A stretch of 64,000 bases of DNA from an uncultured Alphaproteobacteria bacterium (GTDB taxonomy: Bacteria; Pseudomonadota; Alphaproteobacteria; Puniceispirillales; Marisalimonadaceae). Below, piece after piece: positions 23,209 to 34,177 of this stretch (the first letter of the stretch is position 1; each line of letters opens with the position of its first letter). Below the pieces are notes generated by a model, which saw only the letters and a list, made by a program, of their open reading frames with translations, was not told where the DNA came from and did no database searches. The stretch covers positions 1-64,000 of the forward strand of contig CAKZQZ010000029.1 in assembly GCA_937142855.1 (NCBI GenBank), written 5' to 3'. Made by a program: the position numbers and the translations under genes.

Positions 23209-25005
23209 ATGAAAAATGCTGAAGCATTTTCTTCAAACGATAAAATTTTATCTCCCTTAAGGACTTTACAAGAATTAATTAGGTTTGTAATTCCTAAAGG
23301 TAATAAAGAAATGCCTGTTCGGATTATATTGGCCTTGATTTTTTTAGGGTTGGCTACGCTAGTAACGGTTTATACACCATTTTTATATGGAAAGGCTGTC
23401 GATTTAGTATCTGACGGAAAATCATTAGATTTAAGTTTATTGTGGTTTGTAATTGGATCCTACGCTTTAGCAAGGTTAGGACAAGTTTTTTTTGACGAAG
23501 CTAAAGAGTTTGTGTTTGCAAGGGTGGCGCAAAGGGCTGTTAGAGGTGCCGCATTAAAAGCATTTAAACATATGCATAGTCTATCTTTAACGTTCCATTT
23601 AAATAGACAAACAGGGGGGTTAACCAGAGCAATAGATAGAGGTGCTAAAGGTATTGAGTTTTTACTTAGATTTACAGCATTTGAAATTGTACCAGTTCTA
23701 GTTGAGTTAATAACCGTTGGGATTGTTCTATGGGTTACCTTTGGATTTACATACGCAGCGGTAACAGTAACTACTGTGTTAATCTATGTCATTTATACTA
23801 TTAAAGTAACTGAATGGCGAATAGCCATAAGAAGAAAAATGAATTTAGCTGATGAAAATGCATCAACTAAAGCTGTTGATAGTCTTTTGAATTATGAGAC
23901 TGTAAAGTATTTTAACGCCGAATTAATTGAAGCAGATAGATTTAATAAGGCGATGAAATTATACGAAGATTCTGCTGTAAAAGCTAGAGCTTCTCTTTCA
24001 ATTGTTAATATTGGTCAAGGTGGCATAATTGCCTTGGGTTTATTCTTAATTATGGGTATGGCTGGAGAAGATATAGCTAAAGGTAATATGTCGATAGGAG
24101 ATTTTGTTGTTGTTAATACATTTTTACTTCAATTATATTTACCTTTAAATTTTCTAGGGTTTGTTTACAGAGAAATTAGACAATCTTTATTAGATATGGG
24201 AAGAATGTTCGCATTAGTAGATGAAATACCTGATATTGTTGATAAAGAGAATGCAAAAGAGCTAAAAGTTGTACATGGAAAAGTAAGTTTTAAAAATGTT
24301 AATTTTTGGTTTGGGAAAAGACAAATTTTAAAAAACTTAAGTTTTGAGATAGGCCCTGGAAAAAAAGTTGCAATAGTTGGGCCTACTGGAGCAGGAAAAT
24401 CAACAATATCAAAACTTTTGTTTAGATTCTATGATCCATCTTCAGGAAATATTTACATAGATGACCAGTGTATTAAGGGTTTAACACAGGCTTCTTTGAG
24501 ATCAAACATTGGAGTTGTGCCCCAAGACACAGTATTGTTTAACGATACGATAAAGTACAACATATCTTACTCTAAACCAGATTCGTCTTTAAAAGAAATA
24601 AATAAAGCCGCCAAACTCTCTTCAATTGATAAATTTATAAAAAACCTTGAATTAGGATATGATACTATTGTTGGTGAAAGAGGATTGAAACTTTCAGGTG
24701 GTGAAAAACAAAGAGTTGCAATTGCAAGAGCTCTATTAAAAAATCCAAAGATATTTATATTTGATGAAGCAACTTCGGCTCTTGATACAAAAACAGAAAA
24801 ATCTATTGAAAAATCTTTAAAAAAATTATCGAATAATAATACGACTCTAGTAATAGCACATAGGTTGTCAACAGTCATTGATGCTGACAAAATCATCGTT
24901 TTAGATAATGGTCAAGTTAAAGAAGAAGGTTCTCATTCTGAGCTTTTAGATAAAAACGGCTTATATGCGGAAATGTGGCAAAGGCAACAAGAACTTTTAT
25001 CTTAA
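23209..25005 (+). CDS. Atm1-type ABC exporter
   Basis: The 598-residue half-transporter has a membrane domain of about six helices (residues 30-320) and a nucleotide-binding domain with Walker A G-P-T-G-A-G-K-S-T, signature L-S-G-G-E-K-Q-R and Walker B I-F-I-F-D-E-A-T-S-A-L-D. The soluble N-terminus and L-T-F-H-L-N-R-Q-T-G-G-L-T-R-A-I-D-R-G match the Atm1/HMT1 group, which exports glutathione-linked sulfur or metal compounds. Mitochondria use the same family for cytosolic Fe-S assembly. Its position directly after sufA supports a linked role, and it is probably in the suf transcript. Confidence 0.92.
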   Translation: MKNAEAFSSNDKILSPLRTLQELIRFVIPKGNKEMPVRIILALIFLGLATLVTVYTPFLYGKAVDLVSDGKSLDLSLLWFVIGSYALARLGQVFFDEAKEFVFARVAQRAVRGAALKAFKHMHSLSLTFHLNRQTGGLTRAIDRGAKGIEFLLRFTAFEIVPVLVELITVGIVLWVTFGFTYAAVTVTTVLIYVIYTIKVTEWRIAIRRKMNLADENASTKAVDSLLNYETVKYFNAELIEADRFNKAMKLYEDSAVKARASLSIVNIGQGGIIALGLFLIMGMAGEDIAKGNMSIGDFVVVNTFLLQLYLPLNFLGFVYREIRQSLLDMGRMFALVDEIPDIVDKENAKELKVVHGKVSFKNVNFWFGKRQILKNLSFEIGPGKKVAIVGPTGAGKSTISKLLFRFYDPSSGNIYIDDQCIKGLTQASLRSNIGVVPQDTVLFNDTIKYNISYSKPDSSLKEINKAAKLSSIDKFIKNLELGYDTIVGERGLKLSGGEKQRVAIARALLKNPKIFIFDEATSALDTKTEKSIEKSLKKLSNNNTTLVIAHRLSTVIDADKIIVLDNGQVKEEGSHSELLDKNGLYAEMWQRQQELLS

Positions 25006-25010
25006 TTTTA

Positions 25011-25769
25011 TTACATAGAAAATTGTTCTTTTAAGTATTTATCTTCCATACTATTAGTTCGGTCATAAAGTATTCGTAGACTAATGTCAGGCCGTTGCGA
25101 GATAAAAACTTTTTTTATATTTTTTACTTCCTTAGCATCTGCGCTTGCACTAACAGGTCTTAGTTTAGGGTTGAGAATATTAAACTCAACTTTAGACCTG
25201 TTTTTTATTAAAGCTCCTTTCCATCTTCTTGGTCTAAAAGGGCTAATAGGAGTTAAAGCCAAAATTTCAGAGCCAATTGGCAAAATTGGACCATGTGCAG
25301 ACAAATTATAAGCAGTTGAACCTACAGGAGTTGCTACCATTACTCCGTCACACGTTAATTCACTTAACCTTTCAGTATTATCAATTTTTATTGAAATTAT
25401 GGCGCTTTGATGGGTCCTTCTGAATATTGAAACCTCATTAATTGCTAATTCAGTGAACTCATTATTCTTTGAATCTATAGCCTTCATCTCTAATGGGTGG
25501 ACTATGATTTCATTTGCATCCATTAACCTTTCAACTAGATTTTCAATTTCAAATTCATTCATTAAAAATCCAATGTTTCCTCTATTTAATCCGAAGACTG
25601 GTATATTAAAGTCTATACTCTGTCTCATTGCAGCTAGCATTGCGCCGTCACCTCCAACTGCAACGATGACTTCAGCATTGGATATTTCAACTTGACCATA
25701 TAATTTTAGTAATTCGTCAGAAACTGATTGTGATTTTTTATTCTTTGCAATGCTAAAATGAATTTTCAA
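25011..25769 (-). CDS. nadK: NAD kinase
   Basis: The enzyme phosphorylates NAD to NADP. The 252 residues have the catalytic G-G-D-G-A-M motif (near residue 39), N-R-G-N-I-G-F-L-M-N, the N-E-V-S-I-F-R-R block and D-G-V-M-V-A-T-P-V-G-S-T-A-Y-N-L-S-A-H-G-P. It is at the short end of the family, as usual in alphaproteobacteria. It converges with the exporter gene with a 5-base gap and is transcribed divergently from kdsD. Confidence 0.95.
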   Translation of the reverse strand: MKIHFSIAKNKKSQSVSDELLKLYGQVEISNAEVIVAVGGDGAMLAAMRQSIDFNIPVFGLNRGNIGFLMNEFEIENLVERLMDANEIIVHPLEMKAIDSKNNEFTELAINEVSIFRRTHQSAIISIKIDNTERLSELTCDGVMVATPVGSTAYNLSAHGPILPIGSEILALTPISPFRPRRWKGALIKNRSKVEFNILNPKLRPVSASADAKEVKNIKKVFISQRPDISLRILYDRTNSMEDKYLKEQFSM

Positions 25770-25840
25770 AGATTTTACCCTTTTTGTGGCATTTAAATTA
25801 ATTTCAAGTTAAAACAATCTCATATTAAATGGTGATTTAA

Positions 25841-26776
25841 ATGAAAGCAATAGAAACAGCACTTAGCTTAACTCAGGCATACAAATTAGGTATTGAAAGA
25901 TTTGAAAATATGCTAGGAGATGAATTTTCTAAAGCTGTTAAGCTAATGAGTAAAAGTTCAGCTCATATAATAATTTGCGGTATGGGGAAGTCTGGCCTAG
26001 TAGGTAGAAAAATATCTTCAACTCTTGCATCCACAGGAACACCTAGTATATTCCTTCATCCTGCCGAAGCAATTCACGGAGATTTAGGGAAGGTACAAAA
26101 AAAATCAATAGTTTTACTGATTTCATATTCTGGTGAAACTGGTGAAATTATTGCGCTTATTCCAGCACTTAAAAGACTAGAAGTTACTATAATTGCTCTA
26201 ACAGGTGTTAAGGAATCAACGCTTGCGTCAAAGTCAGACATAATACTAGATACTTCTGTGGATAGAGAAGCATGTCCATTAAATTTAGCGCCAACTACAT
26301 CTTCAATGATTACAATGGTATTAGGAGATGCTTTAGCTGTATCATTGATGGAGGTTAAAAATTTTAAACAAGAGGATTTTGCCTTAACTCATCCTGGAGG
26401 CTCACTTGGTAAGAGACTACTATCAAGTGTTAAAGATGAGATGAAACAAAATAATCTTCCGTTTGTCGAGAAGCAATCAACCGTTCAAGAAGTTCTGGTT
26501 AAAATGACAGAAGGTAGACTTGGCCTGGCTTTAGTAGGTAGTAAAGAAAAATTACATGGAGTTATTACTGACGGAGACATAAGGAGAGCATTAATTGATA
26601 ATAATCAATTTTCCCAATTAAAAGCGATTGACTTAATGAATAAAAACCCTTTGACAGCCTTTGAAAGTGACAATCTACAAGTTGCAGAAAAGAGAATGAG
26701 AGAAGCCAAGGTTCAATGTTTAGTAGTAAAAAATAATATCAATGAAGTTGTAGGGGTAATTCAAATTTTTGAATAA
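25841..26776 (+). CDS. kdsD: Arabinose-5-phosphate isomerase (KpsF/GutQ family)
   Basis: The enzyme converts ribulose-5-phosphate to arabinose-5-phosphate, the first step toward KDO of lipopolysaccharide. The 311 residues contain a SIS domain (I-I-C-G-M-G-K-S-G-L-V-G-R-K-I-S and S-G-E-T-G-E), the H-P-G-G-S-L-G-K-R-L block and two CBS domains in the C-terminal third. The CBS pair probably senses a nucleotide. It implies that the organism makes KDO-containing lipid A, as a Gram-negative would. It is closely followed by the queuosine genes. Confidence 0.93.
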   Translation: MKAIETALSLTQAYKLGIERFENMLGDEFSKAVKLMSKSSAHIIICGMGKSGLVGRKISSTLASTGTPSIFLHPAEAIHGDLGKVQKKSIVLLISYSGETGEIIALIPALKRLEVTIIALTGVKESTLASKSDIILDTSVDREACPLNLAPTTSSMITMVLGDALAVSLMEVKNFKQEDFALTHPGGSLGKRLLSSVKDEMKQNNLPFVEKQSTVQEVLVKMTEGRLGLALVGSKEKLHGVITDGDIRRALIDNNQFSQLKAIDLMNKNPLTAFESDNLQVAEKRMREAKVQCLVVKNNINEVVGVIQIFE

Positions 26777-26791
26777 GTTTTCGGTAACTTT

Positions 26792-28964
<2,173 letters not shown>

Positions 28965-28979
28965 TTAGTGGTTATTTAA

Positions 28980-30101
28980 ATGAATCAAAGAAAGCAAAAA
29001 GAGCTAATAAATAAATTAGCTAATGAGTTTAAGTTTGATGTTTGTCGGGTAACAGATCCAAATCTTCCAAATATAACAAGTTTAAGATTAAAGGAATTTA
29101 TCAATTTAGGTTTTCATGGTGATATGAAATGGCTAGAGAAAACTTTTGAAAGAAGAAAATCTCCAACATCGCTATGGGAAGAAGCAAAATCTGCTATTGT
29201 TGTTGGCATAAACTATGGCCCTAAAGTTGATCCATTGACAAATAATAACAAAAAACTAGTTGGGAACATTTCTGTTTATGCTCAAGGTAGAGACTACCAT
29301 GAAATCATAAAAGGAAGATTAAAATTATTTTCAAGTAAGTTAATATCAAGGTTTGATAAAGACAAAATACAAATTAAGGTTTTTGTTGATACAGCCCCTT
29401 TAATGGAAAAACCTCTTGCTCAAAAAGCTGGTTTAGGTTGGCAAGGTAAACATACTAATTTAGTTTCTAAAGAATTTGGTTCATGGTTGTTTTTAGGGGT
29501 AATCCTGCTTAACACAATTTTGGAATATGATAACCCTGAACATGATCATTGTGGGTCGTGTCGTGCATGTATTAATATTTGTCCAACTAATGCGTTTTTG
29601 GAGCCATACAAATTAGATGCTACAAAATGTATTTCCTATCTTACAATCGAAAATAAAAAATCTATTCCTAAAGAATTTAGAAAAGCAATTGGAAATAAAA
29701 TTTTTGGATGTGATGACTGTCTAGCCATTTGCCCTTGGAATAAATATGCACAAGAAACAAAAGAAATTAAATTTATTAATGAGAAACAAGAATATTCTCT
29801 TTTAGATTTGTTAAAACTTTCTGACCAAAGCTTTAGAGTTAAGTTTAGTAAAACTCCAATCAAAAGAATTGGTAGAGATAGGTTTATAAGAAATTGTTGT
29901 ATAGCAGCAGGAAACAGCAAAAGTAAATCATTGATACCACAACTAGAAAATTTAATATTAAATGATCAATCTGAACTAGTAAGAGGTGCAGCAGTGTGGG
30001 CAATACAGCAGCTAGGGAGTAAGAATAATTTAGACAAAATAAAATCTAAACATCTTAGTATTGAATTAAATAATAGTGTTATTGAAGAATGGATTGTTTA
30101 A
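28980..30101 (+). CDS. queG: Epoxyqueuosine reductase
   Basis: QueG reduces epoxyqueuosine to queuosine in tRNA using cobalamin and two 4Fe-4S clusters. The 373 residues include both ferredoxin-type motifs, C-G-S-C-R-A-C-I-N-I-C-P and C-D-D-C-L-A-I-C-P-W-N, and the F-V-D-T-A-P-L-M-E-K region. A C-terminal HEAT-like repeat region binds tRNA. Because it needs B12, the organism must make or import cobalamin, or use this enzyme only conditionally. It is the third gene of the queuosine operon and converges on glnK with a 2-base gap. Confidence 0.95.
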   Translation: MNQRKQKELINKLANEFKFDVCRVTDPNLPNITSLRLKEFINLGFHGDMKWLEKTFERRKSPTSLWEEAKSAIVVGINYGPKVDPLTNNNKKLVGNISVYAQGRDYHEIIKGRLKLFSSKLISRFDKDKIQIKVFVDTAPLMEKPLAQKAGLGWQGKHTNLVSKEFGSWLFLGVILLNTILEYDNPEHDHCGSCRACINICPTNAFLEPYKLDATKCISYLTIENKKSIPKEFRKAIGNKIFGCDDCLAICPWNKYAQETKEIKFINEKQEYSLLDLLKLSDQSFRVKFSKTPIKRIGRDRFIRNCCIAAGNSKSKSLIPQLENLILNDQSELVRGAAVWAIQQLGSKNNLDKIKSKHLSIELNNSVIEEWIV

Positions 30102-30103
30102 AA

Positions 30104-30442
30104 TTACAATGCGTTATTTTCAGTTTCACCTGTTCTAATTCTTGTTGCACTATGAAGATCTAATACAAATATTTTGCCGTCACCAATTTGTCCAGTTGAA
30201 GCGCTTTGAAGAAGAGCTTCGTGAACCTTTTTCTCCATGTCATCAGGAACGGCTATCTCAATTTTAAGTTTAGGAACAAACGAGACACTATACTCAGCAC
30301 CTCTGTATATTTCAGTCTGCCCCCTTTGCCTTCCAAAGCCTCTAACCTCTGAGGCAGTAAGGCCTTCTACGCCAATTTCAGTTAGAGCATTTCTTACGTC
30401 ATCAAGTTTGAAGGGTTTAATTATAGCTATAAAGTATTTCAT
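30104..30442 (-). CDS. glnK: PII nitrogen regulatory protein next to amtB
   Basis: PII proteins sense 2-oxoglutarate, ATP and ADP. The 112 residues begin [16 protein letters not shown] and carry the T-loop Tyr51 in T-E-I-Y-R-G-A-E-Y, the uridylylation site, and the C-terminal R-I-R-T-G-E. Lying 9 bases after amtB on the same strand, it should be GlnK, which plugs the ammonium channel under nitrogen excess. The gene order amtB then glnK is the reverse of the common glnK-amtB. A second PII gene (glnB) is beside glnA at 57250-57594. Confidence 0.93.
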   Translation of the reverse strand: MKYFIAIIKPFKLDDVRNALTEIGVEGLTASEVRGFGRQRGQTEIYRGAEYSVSFVPKLKIEIAVPDDMEKKVHEALLQSASTGQIGDGKIFVLDLHSATRIRTGETENNAL

Positions 30443-30451
30443 ATAATTTCC

Positions 30452-31750
30452 TTAATCTGAATGATAACCTTTTTCCCCATGAGAACGTAGGTCTAACCCT
30501 TCTATTTCTTCTTGTTCATCAACGCGAAGAGAAACAAAAAGTGAAGTTAACTTTAGTATTAAATAAGTAAATACAGATGTCCACAAAACAGTTAAAATAA
30601 CGGCCTTAAATTGAACTATAAATTGTGACATTCCATTTTGACCATCAGCAAGACCTAATCCTGAAAAGGTAGAGGTGGCTAAAAAAGCTACTAATAATGT
30701 TCCTAAAATACCGCCAACACCATGAACTGCAAATACATCTAAGCTATCATCTATCTTCAGTTTACCTCGAATAAAGTCTACAGCTACATAACATAAAAGA
30801 CCTCCAAAAAAACCTAATATTAAAGCACCAGGAACACCAATGTAACCAGAAGCAGGTGTCACTGTAGCTAATCCGGCTACCATTCCTGTTACAATACCTA
30901 TTAAAGATGGTTTCCCAAATCTTTTCCATTCTATAATCATCCAGACTAAAGAAGCTGTGGCTGCAGAAATATGGGTAACTAACATTGCCATTCCTGCGCC
31001 CGTGTTTGCGCCTAGGGCAGAACCTGCATTAAACCCAAACCAACCAACCCATAACATTGAGGCGCCTATCATTGTAAGAATAGGGCTGTGAGGAGGCGTT
31101 AGTGATTTTGGAAAACCTCTTCTTTTACCTAATGTTATTGCTGTAACTAGAGCACCTGTTCCCGCTGTAGCATGTACAACAATACCGCCGGCAAAATCCA
31201 TAGTTCCCCATGAGGATAATATACCACCTCCCCATACCCAGTGAGTTACAGGGACGTATACTATTAAAACCCAAAAAAATAAAAAAATAAGCATTGCAGA
31301 GAACTTTATTCTTTCTACAAAAGCACCAATCATTAGAGCAGGAGTGATTATAGCAAATGTCATTTGAAATGTAGCAAACAGGCTCTCAGGAATACTGCCT
31401 GATGCAGTATCTAAGGAAATTGAACTCATAAAAATATTTCCAAATCCACCTATCCAGCTATTACCCTCAGAAAAGGCAAGGCTGTAGCCGATAACCACCC
31501 AAAGAACTGAAACCATACAAGCAAGAGCAAAATGTTGCATTAAAACAGAAACAACATTCTTAGAATTAACTAGTCCAGCGTAGAAAAGTGCCAAGCCTGG
31601 CAAAGTCATAAACAAAACTAAGGCAGTCGAGGTTAAGATCCATGCGGTATCTCCACTATTAATTTCAGCTAGTGCTGGAAATGAAAATAAAGTTAAAAAT
31701 AATGTTATTAGAAAACGATTAAAATTTTTAAAATAGAATTTGGCTAGCAT
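30452..31750 (-). CDS. amtB: Ammonium transporter
   Basis: The 432-residue product has a cleavable signal peptide (F-P-A-L-A near residue 28) and about eleven membrane helices. The channel histidines are in I-V-V-H-A-T-A-G and F-A-V-H-G-V-G-G-I-L-G-T. T-H-W-V-W-G-G-G and G-W-F-G-F-N-A-G-S-A-L are also family marks. It is the first gene of an operon with glnK and is divergent from the solute-binding gene at 31962. A GAGGGGGA site precedes the ATG. I see no sigma-54 promoter in the 211-base upstream gap. Confidence 0.96.
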   Translation of the reverse strand: MLAKFYFKNFNRFLITLFLTLFSFPALAEINSGDTAWILTSTALVLFMTLPGLALFYAGLVNSKNVVSVLMQHFALACMVSVLWVVIGYSLAFSEGNSWIGGFGNIFMSSISLDTASGSIPESLFATFQMTFAIITPALMIGAFVERIKFSAMLIFLFFWVLIVYVPVTHWVWGGGILSSWGTMDFAGGIVVHATAGTGALVTAITLGKRRGFPKSLTPPHSPILTMIGASMLWVGWFGFNAGSALGANTGAGMAMLVTHISAATASLVWMIIEWKRFGKPSLIGIVTGMVAGLATVTPASGYIGVPGALILGFFGGLLCYVAVDFIRGKLKIDDSLDVFAVHGVGGILGTLLVAFLATSTFSGLGLADGQNGMSQFIVQFKAVILTVLWTSVFTYLILKLTSLFVSLRVDEQEEIEGLDLRSHGEKGYHSD

Positions 31751-31961
31751 GGATTCCCCCTCAAGTTTGAAAATAAATTATATTAAAGCCTAAAATATTC
31801 AAAAAAATTGCTTAATTTATTTGAATATTTCTAAATTTGCCTAATTATTAATCATAGAGGCTATGTATTTAATAATAATCTTTTGAAAATTAAGTTTGTT
31901 AACTTTTCTTTAAGTTGTATAACCAAATCTTATTAATAATAATTAGAACTAAGAGGTTTAT

Positions 31962-32684
31962 TTGTACGATATAATTATAGAACAATTGGCACCTAAAGGT
32001 TACCTTAGAGCAGCCATTAATCTTAGCAATTTTTTATTAGTTACTGGTACAGACGATCAGGGAAATCCTGAGGGTGTTTCACCTGATTTAGCCAAAGCTT
32101 TAGCAAATGAACTAAATATAGAATATAAATTAATTCCATTTAAAAGACCAGGTGAGTTAGCTGATGCTGTTATAGATGATGTATGGGATATAGGTAATAT
32201 TGCCAATGAATCAGAAAGAGCAAAATCAATAACCTTTAGTCATCCATACACTTTAATTGAATCAACGTTTTTAGTTAGAGAATCTTCTAAAATTAATTCA
32301 TTGAAAGATGTTGATAAGAAAGATGTAAGAATAGCAGTTGCGGAAAGAAGTGCTTATGATCTTTGGCTAACGGAAAATATTAAAAATGCTGAATTGATTA
32401 GAGCTAAATCTATAGATCTATCCTTTAAAATTTTTGAAGATAATAGTTACGAGGTTTTAGCTGGCTTGAAGCCTAGATTAATTGATGATCTAAAAAATAC
32501 AAAAAACTGTAAGATTCTTCCAGGTGCTTTTACTTTTATTAAGCAATGTATTGGAAGTAAACCCGGGAACCCAGAAGCTGAAAAATTCATAAACAATTTT
32601 ATAGAAAAAAACACTAAAAATGGCTTTATAGAAAGTCTCTTACTAAAACATAATGTTTTAGGAAAACTGTCAGTTCCTGCCTAG
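31962..32684 (+). CDS. Solute-binding-like protein without signal peptide
   Basis: The 240-residue product has the type II periplasmic binding fold of amino-acid ABC systems: G-V-S-P-D-L-A-K-A-L-A-N-E-L, then V-W-D-I-G-N-I-A-N-E-S-E-R-A, F-S-H-P-Y-T and V-A-E-R-S-A-Y-D. The TTG start (site AAGAGG six bases upstream) leads straight into the domain with no signal peptide and no lipobox. The protein should stay in the cytoplasm. No permease or ATPase lies beside it. It may be a cytoplasmic sensor or scavenging protein, or its export signal has been lost. An EamA-type exporter follows 24 bases later. Confidence 0.75.
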   Translation: MYDIIIEQLAPKGYLRAAINLSNFLLVTGTDDQGNPEGVSPDLAKALANELNIEYKLIPFKRPGELADAVIDDVWDIGNIANESERAKSITFSHPYTLIESTFLVRESSKINSLKDVDKKDVRIAVAERSAYDLWLTENIKNAELIRAKSIDLSFKIFEDNSYEVLAGLKPRLIDDLKNTKNCKILPGAFTFIKQCIGSKPGNPEAEKFINNFIEKNTKNGFIESLLLKHNVLGKLSVPA

Positions 32685-32708
32685 TAATAATCTAAAATTG
32701 AAACTTTG

Positions 32709-33590
32709 ATGAAAAACATACTTCCTGTAATTGCAATTATTACTACTGTGTTTTTTTGGGGTTCTTCTTTTCCCGTAATGTCTTTTTTGCTTGAAACTTC
32801 TAGTCCAATGGTTCTAGGTGCAGGCAGATTTGTTTTCGCTGGTTTTATCTCAATTCTTTGGTGTGCTTATAATTTAAACAAAAAAACAATAAATTTTAAT
32901 CACTTAATAAGGTTTTTTATAGCAGGGTTTATAGGAATTTTTTTATATAATATTTTTTTAAATTATGGACAACAAACAGTTTCTGCGGGGGCTAGCAGTT
33001 TTATTGTTAATTGTAATCCGTTATTCACAGCCTTGATTGGTTTCTTTATTTTAAAACAGAGAGTTACCATAATTCACTGGGCAGGTTTGATCCTATGTCT
33101 GATTGGGGTAAGTATAATTTCAATTGATCAAGAAGGAGGATTTACATTAGGTAGTGGTGCCACATTAATTTTATTTGCAGCTATTTTAACAGCTACTTAT
33201 TTCCATATTTTAAAACCTCTTGTAACAATTTATGGATCCTTAACTTCATTTGCTTACACTATAGTTTTTGGTACTTTACCAATGGTTTTTTGGTTCCCTG
33301 AAACCTATAATTTTTTACTGATTTCTAATAATGAAGTAAAGCTTGCATTTTTATGGTTAGCATTATTTCCAACAGCTTTGGGCTATTTAACTTGGACGTT
33401 TGCAGTTGGTTATTATGGTGCAAATAAAGCTTCTTTATCTCTCTATTTGATAGCACCGATATCATTAATCATAAATTATTTATGGTACGATAAAGAACCA
33501 TCTTTACAAACAATAATAGGAGGTTTGATTATTATAACAAGCTTAGCTTTAACTTTTTACATGCAAAACAGAAATAAGATCTTGAACTAA
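32709..33590 (+). CDS. EamA/DMT-family exporter
   Basis: The 293-residue product has ten hydrophobic helices in two EamA halves (T-T-V-F-F-W-G-S-S-F-P-V near the start, Y-G-Q-Q-T-V-S-A-G-A-S-S-F-I-V-N-C-N-P-L-F-T in the first half). DMT exporters move amino acids or other metabolites out of the cell; the substrate cannot be told. The ATG at 32709 was preferred over the adjacent TTG. It probably shares a transcript with the preceding solute-binding-like gene. Confidence 0.88.
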   Translation: MKNILPVIAIITTVFFWGSSFPVMSFLLETSSPMVLGAGRFVFAGFISILWCAYNLNKKTINFNHLIRFFIAGFIGIFLYNIFLNYGQQTVSAGASSFIVNCNPLFTALIGFFILKQRVTIIHWAGLILCLIGVSIISIDQEGGFTLGSGATLILFAAILTATYFHILKPLVTIYGSLTSFAYTIVFGTLPMVFWFPETYNFLLISNNEVKLAFLWLALFPTALGYLTWTFAVGYYGANKASLSLYLIAPISLIINYLWYDKEPSLQTIIGGLIIITSLALTFYMQNRNKILN

Positions 33591-33597
33591 AATTATT

Positions 33598-33671
33598 TGG
33601 AGCGGGTAGCGAGAATCGAACTCGCGTCATTAGCTTGGAAGGCTAAGGTCTTACCACTACACAATACCCGC
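33598..33671 (-). tRNA. tRNA-Gly (anticodon TCC)
   Basis: On the minus strand the acceptor GCGGGTA pairs with TACCCGC, the anticodon loop is CTTCCAA, the T-arm is CGAGTTCGATTCTCG and CCA is encoded at 33600-33598. A direct repeat begins 25 bases beyond its 5' end. Confidence 0.96.
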
Positions 33672-33695
33672 TTATAAAGAATTTTATAAATGTTA

Positions 33696-33761
33696 AATTT
33701 TCAATTGTAAATAATTACTTTGTTAATATTTATTTTATCATAGTTTCGTTGTTTAGTTTTA
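33696..33761. repeat. 66-base direct repeat, copy A
   Basis: It begins AATTTTCAATTGTAAATAAT and matches 36175-36240 at 60 of 66 bases in the same orientation. The two copies enclose 2.4 kb holding four small-to-medium genes. It lies close to the 5' end of tRNA-Gly. Confidence 0.8.
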
Positions 33762-33871
33762 TACAAAGTTATGAAAGTAACTTTTAAAAGTTAATTCTAA
33801 TTATAAATATAATTTTACTAATTATTTGATTTTTACCTTAACATCTCTAATTTTTTAAAAAAAGGAAAAGT

Positions 33872-34177
33872 TTAATATTTATTAATATCTTCCTTTTTGT
33901 TTTTAAAATTAAAATGTTTCAAGCAGTATGAAGATATTAATGAAAAAATACCCAAAGATATAAGTGTATGGTACCAAACAAAAATAAATTGATGATTAAG
34001 CATAAATTCAAATTCTTGAAGATACAATAATAATGTATTTAAAAAAGAGCCTAGCCCTATAGGAAGAAAAAAAATTAAACTGCCATCTAAAATTTCTAAT
34101 CCTACAAATATTATACCTAGAATAATCCAAAATTGTATCAAAAAAAGCCAATAAGATAGTGATAAATAAATATCCAT
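33872..34177 (-). CDS. NfeD-like membrane protein, short form
   Basis: The 101-residue product has three hydrophobic segments (I-I-L-G-I-I-F-V-G-L-E-I-L, S-L-I-F-F-L-P-I-G-L-G-S-F and L-I-S-L-G-I-F-S-L-I-S-S-Y) and ends in a charged tail. It starts directly after the SPFH gene on the same strand, the classic position of NfeD, the partner of SPFH proteins in membrane microdomains. NfeD usually also has a soluble OB-fold domain of about 60 residues at the C-terminus, and that part is missing here. Identification rests mostly on context. Confidence 0.65.
   Translation of the reverse strand: MDIYLSLSYWLFLIQFWIILGIIFVGLEILDGSLIFFLPIGLGSFLNTLLLYLQEFEFMLNHQFIFVWYHTLISLGIFSLISSYCLKHFNFKNKKEDINKY

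Noticed and set aside
31751-31961. Sigma-54 (NtrC-type) promoter before amtB
   Set aside because: I looked for the TGGCAC-N5-TTGC pattern on the minus strand and found none.
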